NCBI GenBank assembly: GCA_031546985.1
Contig: JAVBJN010000019.1
Span: 9,852 to 73,851 of the forward strand
DNA: 64,000 bases
Direction of reading: 5' to 3'
Source: JAVBJN01 sp031546985
GTDB taxonomy: Bacteria; Bacteroidota; Bacteroidia; Chitinophagales; Chitinophagaceae
Both the position numbers and the translations under genes were made by a program. Every line of letters starts with the position of its first letter. Position 1 is the first letter of the stretch. Positions 15,036 to 23,387 of this stretch are shown piece after piece. Under the pieces are notes generated by a model. That model saw only the letters and a list, made by a program, of their open reading frames with translations, was not told the DNA's origin and did no database searches.

Positions 15036-18000
15036 TCCGTAAGATCTTATTATTCTCATTGCGTAACCGCTGGGCGGTTATTATTGCAGCGGTGGTTTTA
15101 TCGCTCATTGGCTACTGGTGTTTTACCCAACTCAAAATTGAGGCTTACCCCGATATTGCAGATACCAACGTAATTGTGGTAGCGCCTTATGAAGGGCGTG
15201 CCGCAGAAGAGGTGGAGCAGCAGGTAACCATACCCATCGAAAGGGCGCTGAACAATGTGCCCCGGGTGCTGGACCGCCGGAGCAGAACCATCTTTGGCCT
15301 GTCTGTAGTGCAACTTACTTTCCAGGATGGTACCGACGATTATTTTGCGCGCCAGCAGGTGATAGAACGTTTGTCGTCTATTGAACTGCCACCGGGCGTT
15401 ACGCCGGAGCTGGCGCCACTTACCACAGCCGTGGGCGAGATTTACCGTTATGTGGTAGAAGCACCGGCCAATTATACCCCCATGCAACTCCGCGACCTAC
15501 AGGACTGGACCATTCGTCCGGCCATATTGCAGGTGCCGGGCATTGCAGATGTAACCAATTTTGGTGGCCCGTTAAAACAATACCATATTCTTACCGCGCC
15601 CGAAAAGCTGCGCAAATACAACCTTACGTTGCAGGATGTGATGGATGCGGTGCAGAAAAACAACCAGAATACCGGTGGTAATGTAATAGAAAGAGGCGGG
15701 CAGGGCTTTGCTGTGCGTGGGCTGGGGGCTGTTAAAACAGAAAAAGACATTGGCAATATTGTGCTTACCGCCGTTAATGGTGTGCCTGTTTATGTAAAAG
15801 ATGTGGCTACGGTAGAGATAACGCCGCCACCACCATCGGGCGTATTGGGCTATGCGGTGCCCGATGAGGGTATTGATAAAGAAGGCTCGCCCGAAGGTAT
15901 TATCCTGCTGCGCAGGGGGCAGAACCCCAGCGAGGTATTGAAACTGCTGAAGCAAAAAATGGCCGACCTGTCTGCCAACGAGCTGCCCGAAGGGGTTAAG
16001 CTGCGGGTATTGTACGATCGTAGTTTCCTCATCGATCATTCGCTGGAGACGGTGGCCCATACCCTGTTTGAAGGTATCAGCATCGTTGTTATTATTCTTA
16101 TATTCTTCTTGGGTAGTTTACGATCGGCGGTAGTGGTTACGGCCACCATTCCGTTTGCATTGCTGTTTGCGTTTATCCTTATGCGGCTTACTGGTATACC
16201 CGCCAACCTCTTGTCGCTGGGTGCTATCGACTTTGGTATTATTGTAGATGGGGCCTGTATTATGGCCGAGCATCTCATTCGGCGATACCGCAATGCTACA
16301 GTAGAAGAGCGGAAAGAAGGGGTGGTGCGCATTACCTTGCTGGCAGCCCAGGAAGTGGGCCGGGAGATCTTCTTTTCGGTTACCATCATCATTCTGGCCT
16401 ACACACCCATCCTGTTGATGACAAGGGTAGAGGGCAAGCTGTTTTCGCCCATGGCACTTACGCTGGCATTTGCAGTTATAGGCTCTATGCTTTGTGCGTT
16501 AACCCTTATTCCGGTGCTCATTTCATTTGCTTACAAAAATGCCTTGCGGGAAGATAAGCCGGTGAAGCACCATAAAAATAAAATACTGGATGCCATTGAA
16601 GCGCGGTACGAAAAATCGCTGCATTTTTTCCTGCATTACCATAAGCAAACGGTAATTATAGCCGGTGTTTTGGTGGTGGTAATGATTGGCTTTGGTTCTA
16701 AGTTGGGCACTGAGTTTTTACCCGAGCTGGACGAAGGTTCTATTTTCATGCGGGCCTTTCTGCCTTCGGGCGTTACCATACAGGAAAACGCCAAGATCGC
16801 ACCTAAGATACGGGCCATCATTTCCAAATACGGCCCAGTGCGGTATGTAATTACGCAGACGGGCCGCAACGACGATGGTACTGATCCATTCCCGGCCAAC
16901 AGGACAGAGATACTGGTAGGTTTAAAAGAGTATAAACTCTGGAGCGATACGATTACCAAAAAAGAACTGATACAGCAGATACAGACAGAGCTGGAGCGGA
17001 ATATACCCGGCGCTTCGTTCAATTCTGGTCAGCCCATTATAGACCAGGTAATGGAAATTGTTACCGGTAGTGCTGCCGATCTGGCGATTTCGGTGGTGGG
17101 CGACGACCTGGAAATGATGCGGCAAAAAGGAGACAGTATCGCCGCCATTGTAAGAGCTACCCAGGGCTCCGCTTCTGTAAATATTGAGCAGGAGGGGATG
17201 CAGGCGCAACTGGCTATTAACATTAACCGCGAAAACGCTGCCAGGTTTGGCATTAACGTAAGCGATATTCAGGCCATGATAGAGGCTGCCATTGGCGGTA
17301 AACCCATAGGCACGCTATATGATGGTACCAAGCGCTACGATATGGTGATCCGCTACCTGCCCGAAAACCGCAATACCATAGATGCGATTAAAGAGCTGCA
17401 GGTGCCTTCTGCCTCAGGTGCTTTGATACCTATGGCCGAGCTGGCAGATATTAAGTTTCTGGAAGGACAAACCAATATTTACCGCATCGATGGTAAGCGT
17501 ATGATAACCGTACGTACCAATGTGCGCGGCCGCGACCAGGGCTCGTTTGTAAAAGAATTGCAGGGTAAGATAGATGCGCAGATCAAGGTGCCCAAAGGCT
17601 ACTCCATCATTTACGGTGGCCAGTACGAAAACCTGGAGCGCGCGGGCAAGCAATTATCCATGACTATTCCGCTAACCATTGTAATCGTATTCGTATTCCT
17701 GTTTATGCTGTACAAAAGCATGATGCAGACGTTTGTAACCATGAGTTGCATCTTGTTTGCGCTGGCAGGCGGCATTATCGCGTTGCTGGTGCGGGGTTAT
17801 CACTTTAACGTATCGGCAGGGGTGGGTTTTGTATCCATCTTTGGCATATCAGTCATGGCAGGGGTCTTGCTCGTCTCGGCCTTTAACCGGGAGTTGTATG
17901 CATCGCCGCTTACCTTGCGGGCATCTGTACAAAAGATTTCGCTGGCGCAGTTTAAAGCCATATTGATGATGCTTATTGTAGCCATTATAGGCTTGCTGCC

Positions 18001-18184
18001 TGCGGCTACCAGCTCGGGCATAGGCTCCGATGTGCAGCGGCCGTTGGCTACGGTAATCATTGGGGGGCTAACCTTTACCTTATTATTTACACCCATTGTG
18101 ATACCGCCATTGTACTATTGGGCCGTATCGCGAAAGGGCAAAAAAGAAGAACCTGATAACTCCACCAAAAAGGCAAGCGAATAG
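15032..18184 (+). CDS. czcA: HME-type RND efflux pump, CzcA family
   Basis: A 1050-residue inner-membrane proton antiporter. It shows the two-fold RND layout: a membrane helix at about 10-30, a large periplasmic domain, six helices near 340-530, then a second half with helices near 550-570 and 870-1035. The fourth helix carries DFGIIVDGACIMAEH, matching the DFGxxxDGA signature of CzcA/CnrA-type pumps for divalent metals rather than the pattern of Cu/Ag CusA pumps. The expected substrates are therefore zinc, cobalt, cadmium or nickel. Its ATG overlaps the DUF190 stop. The terminator begins inside the last codons of the gene. Confidence 0.95.
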   Translation: MIRKILLFSLRNRWAVIIAAVVLSLIGYWCFTQLKIEAYPDIADTNVIVVAPYEGRAAEEVEQQVTIPIERALNNVPRVLDRRSRTIFGLSVVQLTFQDGTDDYFARQQVIERLSSIELPPGVTPELAPLTTAVGEIYRYVVEAPANYTPMQLRDLQDWTIRPAILQVPGIADVTNFGGPLKQYHILTAPEKLRKYNLTLQDVMDAVQKNNQNTGGNVIERGGQGFAVRGLGAVKTEKDIGNIVLTAVNGVPVYVKDVATVEITPPPPSGVLGYAVPDEGIDKEGSPEGIILLRRGQNPSEVLKLLKQKMADLSANELPEGVKLRVLYDRSFLIDHSLETVAHTLFEGISIVVIILIFFLGSLRSAVVVTATIPFALLFAFILMRLTGIPANLLSLGAIDFGIIVDGACIMAEHLIRRYRNATVEERKEGVVRITLLAAQEVGREIFFSVTIIILAYTPILLMTRVEGKLFSPMALTLAFAVIGSMLCALTLIPVLISFAYKNALREDKPVKHHKNKILDAIEARYEKSLHFFLHYHKQTVIIAGVLVVVMIGFGSKLGTEFLPELDEGSIFMRAFLPSGVTIQENAKIAPKIRAIISKYGPVRYVITQTGRNDDGTDPFPANRTEILVGLKEYKLWSDTITKKELIQQIQTELERNIPGASFNSGQPIIDQVMEIVTGSAADLAISVVGDDLEMMRQKGDSIAAIVRATQGSASVNIEQEGMQAQLAININRENAARFGINVSDIQAMIEAAIGGKPIGTLYDGTKRYDMVIRYLPENRNTIDAIKELQVPSASGALIPMAELADIKFLEGQTNIYRIDGKRMITVRTNVRGRDQGSFVKELQGKIDAQIKVPKGYSIIYGGQYENLERAGKQLSMTIPLTIVIVFVFLFMLYKSMMQTFVTMSCILFALAGGIIALLVRGYHFNVSAGVGFVSIFGISVMAGVLLVSAFNRELYASPLTLRASVQKISLAQFKAILMMLIVAIIGLLPAATSSGIGSDVQRPLATVIIGGLTFTLLFTPIVIPPLYYWAVSRKGKKEEPDNSTKKASE

Positions 18185-18197
18185 CTTGCCTTTTTGG
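18165..18197 (+). terminator. Intrinsic terminator overlapping the end of czcA
   Basis: CCAAAAAGGCAAGC (18165-18178) pairs perfectly over 14 bp with GCTTGCCTTTTTGG (18184-18197) around a 5-nt loop. The stop codon TAG at 18182-18184 lies in the loop and stem, so the last five codons form the left arm. Confidence 0.92.
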
Positions 18198-18230
18198 TTT
18201 GTTGTATCCGTTACGGTATCCATGTGTTGA

Positions 18231-18250
18231 AGCCGAAGTTACAGTAGCAC
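18231..18250. repeat. Short fragment of the dispersed intergenic repeat
   Basis: AGCCGAAGTTACAGTAGCAC matches the GGCCGAAGTCACAGTAGCAC core of the longer repeat copies near 36250 and 41500 with two differences. Only this core is clear; flanking similarity is weak. Confidence 0.45.
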
Positions 18251-18263
18251 TGTGGCCGGATCA

Positions 18264-19433
18264 TTATTCCACCTTCGCTTCTACTACAAATATGTGTTTG
18301 ATGTTGCGTCCGTTTCTTTTGCCAGGTCGCCACCTGGGCATGCCGCTGCATATTTCCGCAAAGCCCTGGGTTAATGCAGCCGCATTTAACCCTTTCGCAT
18401 CCAGGAAAGTGATGCTGCCGTTATCGGGATTCAGTTGCATGCGTATTTGGTATGTGCCTTGCAGTTTAACCGCACTCTTGCACAGCAGGTCTGCCAGTTG
18501 CGCATTCATATAGGCTTTAAACTTATATATGCCGCCAGGGTATTCGGGCATTTGTATAACATAAGTGAAAATTGGATCGGGCCGTATCTCAGCTACACCA
18601 TAGGCTGTATTGGGAAAACTGGTTATAGCGGCTTTTTGCACGGTGTGGGTTAAAATACCCTGCTCGTTGTAATAGCGCCAGGTATGACACGGAGCCGACT
18701 GGCAATAATAAACAATAGATTTAGGGTTGCCATTGGGGTAATAAATGGTTTGGCTGGAGACTAAGCGGTCGTCGATAAGGGTATCGGAAGTAAGCGATTG
18801 TAAAGCGCCATCAAAGTGGTAAATCCTGTATCCTGCACGGTTGTTGTAATTGCTGATTATGCCTGCCGCATTCCATAATTTAGTGGCGGTATCGTTTCCG
18901 TACCGGTCGTACCATACCATTTTGCTAATGGTACCTTTCGGATTGTTTACCATGAACAAAGAATCTTTTCCATTAACAGAACTGTATTTGCGGCTGCGCT
19001 CTTCCGGGTTATAGGTTACTGCCACTTTATCGCTTTGGTACATGTCAAAGTAGTTGTGGAGGTAACCCTTGCGGCCATTCGGGTGCAGACTGTCTACCAA
19101 TAATACATCGCCATATTTATAAACGATAAAAGGAGAACTTACGTTTGTTCCATAGGTATCGCCCCGGCTGCCGGCTTTGAATGAGGTATTAAAGTTCCAC
19201 TTGCTTTCTACATACACACTATCGTACGTTCCTTTGCTGGTAACATAAAATTGATGTCCGTTGGAGAATGAGGCTTCCTGCAGGGTAAAATTGCTGTAGG
19301 TCATGGTGTGGCCACGATTGGCCCTTACATGGGCTTTACAGGTTTCGCTTTGTGCATAGCCGTTGGTCATATTGCACAACAGTGTTGCCAGCAGGCATGC
19401 GGTAAAAAGAGGGAGCGGCTTTATTCGATTCAT
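18264..19433 (-). CDS. Secreted protein with text-like repeats and a TonB-like C-terminal domain
   Basis: A 389-residue protein starting at ATG 19431-19433; the frame extends three codons to a TTG, but the ATG directly precedes the signal peptide (about residues 1-27, ending GYAQ). The middle part contains units of the form 'YY..G.....' (SSQTIYYPNGNPKSIVYYC, WRYYNEQGILTHTV, IYHFDGALQSLTSD) resembling the YwqK/MORN-variant repeats of Bacteroidota proteins. The last about 95 residues (YPGGIYKFKAYMNAQL ... GMPRWRPGKRNGRN) match the C-terminal TonB-like domain seen in periplasmic proteins of this phylum. No membrane anchor is visible, so it is not a standard TonB. Its role is unknown. Confidence 0.78.
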   Translation of the reverse strand: MNRIKPLPLFTACLLATLLCNMTNGYAQSETCKAHVRANRGHTMTYSNFTLQEASFSNGHQFYVTSKGTYDSVYVESKWNFNTSFKAGSRGDTYGTNVSSPFIVYKYGDVLLVDSLHPNGRKGYLHNYFDMYQSDKVAVTYNPEERSRKYSSVNGKDSLFMVNNPKGTISKMVWYDRYGNDTATKLWNAAGIISNYNNRAGYRIYHFDGALQSLTSDTLIDDRLVSSQTIYYPNGNPKSIVYYCQSAPCHTWRYYNEQGILTHTVQKAAITSFPNTAYGVAEIRPDPIFTYVIQMPEYPGGIYKFKAYMNAQLADLLCKSAVKLQGTYQIRMQLNPDNGSITFLDAKGLNAAALTQGFAEICSGMPRWRPGKRNGRNIKHIFVVEAKVE

Positions 19434-19540
19434 CTGGAACAATGGTTGGATATAGAAGGCCGAAAGTAGGCTAAAATGATAAATGGTTTAATTCGCATTG
19501 TAAGAAAATTATGCTACTGGTATAAACGATAGTGTAAAAA

Positions 19541-19567
19541 CAAAACCCGCTGCAAAAGCGGGTTTTG
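19541..19567. terminator. Terminator at the end of the phosphoesterase operon
   Basis: CAAAACCCGCT (19541-19551) and AGCGGGTTTTG (19557-19567) form a perfect 11-bp stem with a 5-nt loop. In minus-strand RNA it is followed by a U-run, and it lies 34 nt after the stop of the last operon gene. The symmetry could also stop plus-strand transcription. Confidence 0.88.
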
Positions 19568-19600
19568 TTCCTAAAAAAAGCAAGCGGGGTATGAAAAAAA

Positions 19601-20947
19601 CTATTTTTTGTCGAGCATACCTGGGTAGAGGGTACCATCGGCTGTAGGCAGGTTTAGTTGCAGCAGATTGGTCACCAGCGGGGCAATGTCTACCAGGCCC
19701 ATTTGGGGGATCACTACACCTTTCTTAATGCCCTTGCCAAAGGCTACAAAGCCGGTCTGTATCTCCTTAAAATCGGGGAAGAAACCATGCGTACCGCCAC
19801 TGGCAGCACGGAGGTACGCTCCTGTAGCGGCACCACTGTAGGTATAACCCTGCATGGGAGCCAAAGCCAGCGCGGCGTTAGGATCTGCGCCCACCTGGTC
19901 CAGCGCTTTACGGTCTTTAATTACAAACATGGCCCTTTGGGTGGCAGGCAATTGGTTCAGCACCGCTATCACTTTGTTCAGCGTTTTGGTATCGTTTTTA
20001 TCCGTCAGGTGCAGGAAGGCAGAGCCACCAGCGGTATGGAAATACGCCTTCCTTTTTTCGGGATGGTCTTTGTCGAACAACCCTGCATTGGCCAGCAACA
20101 CATTTGGCGCCAGCGCAGTGTGAATGTCTACAAAACCATGATCGCCGGTAATGATAAACGTGGTAGATGCCGTAAGCCCGGCTTTATCTACCGCTTCCAT
20201 AATGCTTTTTAAGGCATTGTCTACACCTGCCACAGCAGCGCGTACTTTATCGCCATCGCGGCCCTGCTCATGTGCAAAATGGTCTACGGTAACCAGGTGC
20301 AGCGACAGGAAAGACGGTTTGTATTTGCGGATCACATAACCGCTCATACGGGCCAGGTTATCGTCTATGCCCAGGTAGTCGCCGTCGAAATCAATTTCTT
20401 CGAGCTGGCCTACGGCATTGTTTTTTACTTCTTCGTACAGTCCGGCAGGTTTGGCGTTCTCGGCCAGTGCCTTGGTCATATTGCGTTTGCCGCCTTTTAC
20501 CTCGGGCAGGTACCAGTATTCGGGAATATTGTAGGTAGCTTCTGAACCTACCGATACCGGCCAGAAAACAGAAGCAGTAATAAGCCCTTTGTCTTTGGCA
20601 GCGGTAAAGATCGTAGGTACTTTAATGGTGCTGTATTGCCAAAACCATTTACCCGTAGTAGAATCCGGCTCAATCGGCGTATTGTAATAAATGCCGTGTT
20701 TGATGGGCTTTACACCGGTAATCATGGTGGTGTGCGAAGGGTAGGTTACCGACGGAAAAACGCCGTCTACACCATCGGCATACACACCGTTTTTCATGGC
20801 CTGGCGCAGGTGCGTCATATTCCATGATGGATCTTTATAAAACTCGGGGCGAAAACCGTCGATGCTGATGAGGATTACGTGCTGCTCCTGTGCCATGCTC
20901 TGTAAGGCAAAGGCCGATAAGCACAGTGAAACGATTAGTTTTTTCAT
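19601..20947 (-). CDS. Secreted nucleotide pyrophosphatase/phosphodiesterase-type enzyme (alkaline phosphatase superfamily)
   Basis: A 448-residue exported enzyme with a signal peptide (1-20, ending SMAQ). It has the metal and nucleophile motifs of the NPP family: Asp30 in SIDGFRP, the probable Thr68 nucleophile in FPSVTYPSHT, VTVDHFAHEQG, GDHGF, and the late histidine in FHTAGGS. Such enzymes use two zinc ions to cleave nucleotide pyrophosphates or phosphodiesters outside the cytoplasm. It is the last gene of the operon, starting 11 nt after the upstream phosphoesterase stop. With a glycerophosphodiesterase and a second phosphoesterase upstream, it probably helps release phosphate or nucleosides from organic phosphates; the exact substrate cannot be read from sequence. 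Confidence 0.92.
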   Translation of the reverse strand: MKKLIVSLCLSAFALQSMAQEQHVILISIDGFRPEFYKDPSWNMTHLRQAMKNGVYADGVDGVFPSVTYPSHTTMITGVKPIKHGIYYNTPIEPDSTTGKWFWQYSTIKVPTIFTAAKDKGLITASVFWPVSVGSEATYNIPEYWYLPEVKGGKRNMTKALAENAKPAGLYEEVKNNAVGQLEEIDFDGDYLGIDDNLARMSGYVIRKYKPSFLSLHLVTVDHFAHEQGRDGDKVRAAVAGVDNALKSIMEAVDKAGLTASTTFIITGDHGFVDIHTALAPNVLLANAGLFDKDHPEKRKAYFHTAGGSAFLHLTDKNDTKTLNKVIAVLNQLPATQRAMFVIKDRKALDQVGADPNAALALAPMQGYTYSGAATGAYLRAASGGTHGFFPDFKEIQTGFVAFGKGIKKGVVIPQMGLVDIAPLVTNLLQLNLPTADGTLYPGMLDKK

Positions 20948-20958
20948 GGTAAAGTATC

Positions 20959-22533
20959 TTATTGTTGGGATTGAATAGTGTAGGTACCGGTTTGGGTGTA
21001 CTCGCGGCCAAACATGTCTGTAGCTTTTACTTCAATGGTGTGCTGGCCGGTGGGCAGGTTGGTGGGTACATTGCCTCTCCACAGATGGGTGCAGGACTCC
21101 GGGTTGGATGGCCTTCTGCCATTCAACAATGTTTCGGTAAGGTCGAAGCGCATGAGTTTTTCCATAAACAAAGGATCGGGGTTGTTTACTTTCTCCATCG
21201 GTTTCCAATCACCGGCATCTACCCGGTAATGAATGGCATCGTTTTCGGTGCCCAGAAAGAAATTGGCAAAAATACCTGCCGATGTTCTTTGGTCTTTCGA
21301 CACTACTTTGGGGCTGTAAATATTGATCTGGTGGCTGGCTGGTTTGCCTGCTACTTTATAGTCCAGCACGTATTGGTTGCCTTTGATCTGTAATTTACCA
21401 TAACCTTTGGGCGTTCCATCCCGCATGGTAGAAACGGGAATGCCCTGCTCGTTGAGCTCGCCCGAATACCAGTCGCCCGAGGTGGTGCCTATGTTGAATT
21501 CGTGCAAAGGTTTGGTATTGCGCCAGCCATCTGTAACGGTATAGAAATTGTGCCTTTGCAGGTGGGTATGGGCAGAGAGTACCAATACGTTTTCATAACC
21601 CTTTAAAGCATCAAACAGCTGCTGACGGTGCTGGCGTATAAACTCATCCTGTCCGGTAATGAGCAATGGAATGTGGAAGCTGATTACCACCAGGTAATCT
21701 TTGGGTACGTATTTGAGATCGTTTTGTACAAAGGCCAATTGATCGGCACGGAAACCGCCCCAGTAGCCTTTTTCGTCTCTCGGGTCGGGGTAGAGGATAT
21801 CGTCCAGCACAATGAAATGCGCTTTGCCGTAGTTAAAAGCATAGTTGGCCGGGCCAAAATTCTTCTCGAAGGTTTCGTCCGATAAAGAGTCTGTAGTAGC
21901 ATCGTAGTTCATATCATGGTTGCCCATCACATTATACCAGGGGATGCCCATTTTTTTCATCGCCTGCGCGTAAGGCATTTGCAGATCCAGGTGATCGCCT
22001 ACAAGATCGCCGAGACTGATGCCAAAGGTTATGTTTTGATGTTGTTTGGCTTCGTCGATAATGCCTTTTTCGAAATGAGCCAGCTCCTGCAAATTGTAGG
22101 GCTGCGGATCGCCGAAGATAAACGCGGTAAAATCGTCTTTGGCAGCGTCGGGAATCAAGGCAAAATCTACAGACTTGGGCAGATCGCCTGTGGGGGCAAC
22201 GCCAGGGTATTTAAAACCAGCAGGTGCTCCGGAAGGTTTGTGGATATAATAGGATTCCGGCAGGTTGTTTTCGTTGAGGTGAAAACGGTACTGTGCAGGT
22301 TTAATCACAAAAATGATATTGTCTTGCTGTACCGGAAGGGTGTACCTGCCATCTTTAGTGGTTAATACCACTTCTTTGCCATTAGATACGGCAACATTGG
22401 CAATACCTTTCTCGCCTTTATCGAATTGGCGGTTCTGGTTTTTGTCTTCAAAAATAAAGCCTGTGGCAGTTTGCTGGCTGTATGCACTAAGGCCGAGGCC
22501 CAGGCACAACAATCCCAAAGCATATGGTTTCAT
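20959..22533 (-). CDS. Secreted calcineurin-like phosphoesterase with extra N- and C-terminal domains
   Basis: A 524-residue exported metallophosphoesterase. A signal peptide (1-20) is followed by a beta-sandwich domain of about 90 residues resembling SdrD/carboxypeptidase-regulatory repeats (FIFEDKNQNRQFDKGEKGI). The catalytic core at about 135-345 has GDPQ, GDLVGD, GNHD, FHIPL and SAHTH, which bind two metal ions. A C-terminal domain of about 130 residues follows. This three-part arrangement is the one described as calcineurin-like phosphoesterase with N- and C-terminal domains in Bacteroidota. It lies 25 nt after the stop of the glycerophosphodiesterase gene and 11 nt before the pyrophosphatase gene, so the three are almost certainly co-transcribed. 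Confidence 0.92.
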   Translation of the reverse strand: MKPYALGLLCLGLGLSAYSQQTATGFIFEDKNQNRQFDKGEKGIANVAVSNGKEVVLTTKDGRYTLPVQQDNIIFVIKPAQYRFHLNENNLPESYYIHKPSGAPAGFKYPGVAPTGDLPKSVDFALIPDAAKDDFTAFIFGDPQPYNLQELAHFEKGIIDEAKQHQNITFGISLGDLVGDHLDLQMPYAQAMKKMGIPWYNVMGNHDMNYDATTDSLSDETFEKNFGPANYAFNYGKAHFIVLDDILYPDPRDEKGYWGGFRADQLAFVQNDLKYVPKDYLVVISFHIPLLITGQDEFIRQHRQQLFDALKGYENVLVLSAHTHLQRHNFYTVTDGWRNTKPLHEFNIGTTSGDWYSGELNEQGIPVSTMRDGTPKGYGKLQIKGNQYVLDYKVAGKPASHQINIYSPKVVSKDQRTSAGIFANFFLGTENDAIHYRVDAGDWKPMEKVNNPDPLFMEKLMRFDLTETLLNGRRPSNPESCTHLWRGNVPTNLPTGQHTIEVKATDMFGREYTQTGTYTIQSQQ

Positions 22534-22558
22534 GTGGTGTATTACTTAATTAGAAAGA

Positions 22559-23323
22559 TTATTTGAGCAACGAAAGCAGCAGTTCGGGTTGGTCGGTGGT
22601 AATAAAGTCGGCACCCTGTTCAATAAAACGGGTCATTACAGCCTGGTCATTCACCGTCCATACATTTACCGTAAGTCCCAGTGTTTTAGCTTCTTTCATC
22701 CAATCGGGATGTTTGTCAAAAATGCTGTAGTGGTAATCGAGTCCGTAGAAATGTTCGTCTTTTAACTGGGTGGGAGACAGGTCGCCTTTGAGGTAAGCCA
22801 CCCGTGCTTTTGCATCCAGCGCAATCAGTTGCTTACAAATGTTGTGGCTAAAGGAAATGTAATCGGTCTTTTGCTGGAGCTTGTGTTTTTTAACCAGTTC
22901 CAGAACGGTTTTTACGGCCAGGTTTTCGCGGTCTTCGCTTTGGTGCGGTTTAATTTCCAGTACCAGGCGTGTGTTTTTCAGTTGGGCCGCTGTTTGCAGG
23001 TATTGCGCCAGGGTAGGGAGTTTTTCGCCATTGCTCAGCGTAAGGTCTTTCAATTGGGCATAGGTACTTTGCTCAATATCCAGTCCTGCAATTTTAGCAT
23101 CATGGTTTACAACGGCTACGCCATCGGCGGTAAGGTACACATCGAACTCCGAGCCATAAGCCTTAATAGCATTGGCCTGTTGCAGCGACTGGATAGAGTT
23201 TTGGGCAGCGCCCTTATCATTCCAGTAGCCACGGTGTGCGATCACTTTGGTTTGAGCCATAGCCATATCTGCCATTGCCAGTAAAGCCATTATTGCGATA
23301 TGTTTTACAGATCTAAGGTGCAT
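22559..23323 (-). CDS. Secreted glycerophosphodiester phosphodiesterase
   Basis: A 254-residue enzyme of the GDPD family with an N-terminal signal sequence (about 1-23). The core is a TIM barrel with the active-site HRG at the start (KVIAHRGYW), the metal-binding pair in GSEFDVYLTADG, the second catalytic His in VVNHDAKI, and the late EIKPH and FITTDQPEL motifs. The usual PENT motif after HRG is replaced by AQNS, so the glutamate often present there is missing and metal coordination may be altered. It would split deacylated phospholipid headgroups into glycerol-3-phosphate and alcohol. It is the first enzyme gene after the receptor, separated from it by a terminator-like hairpin. Confidence 0.92.
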   Translation of the reverse strand: MHLRSVKHIAIMALLAMADMAMAQTKVIAHRGYWNDKGAAQNSIQSLQQANAIKAYGSEFDVYLTADGVAVVNHDAKIAGLDIEQSTYAQLKDLTLSNGEKLPTLAQYLQTAAQLKNTRLVLEIKPHQSEDRENLAVKTVLELVKKHKLQQKTDYISFSHNICKQLIALDAKARVAYLKGDLSPTQLKDEHFYGLDYHYSIFDKHPDWMKEAKTLGLTVNVWTVNDQAVMTRFIEQGADFITTDQPELLLSLLK

Positions 23324-23342
23324 ACTTTTGACGGGTTAAAAA

Positions 23343-23376
23343 AATAGCGCCATCCCAGAATGGAAACGACGCTATT
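23343..23376 (-). terminator. Terminator-like hairpin between receptor and phosphodiesterase genes
   Basis: AATAGCG (23343-23349) pairs with CGCTATT (23370-23376), and CCAT/ATGG adds an inner stem. In minus-strand RNA the stem is followed by a run of U before the next gene. It probably terminates part of the transcripts after the receptor gene, so the enzymes downstream would be made in smaller amounts. Confidence 0.72.
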
Positions 23377-23387
23377 AAGGTTTTGAA

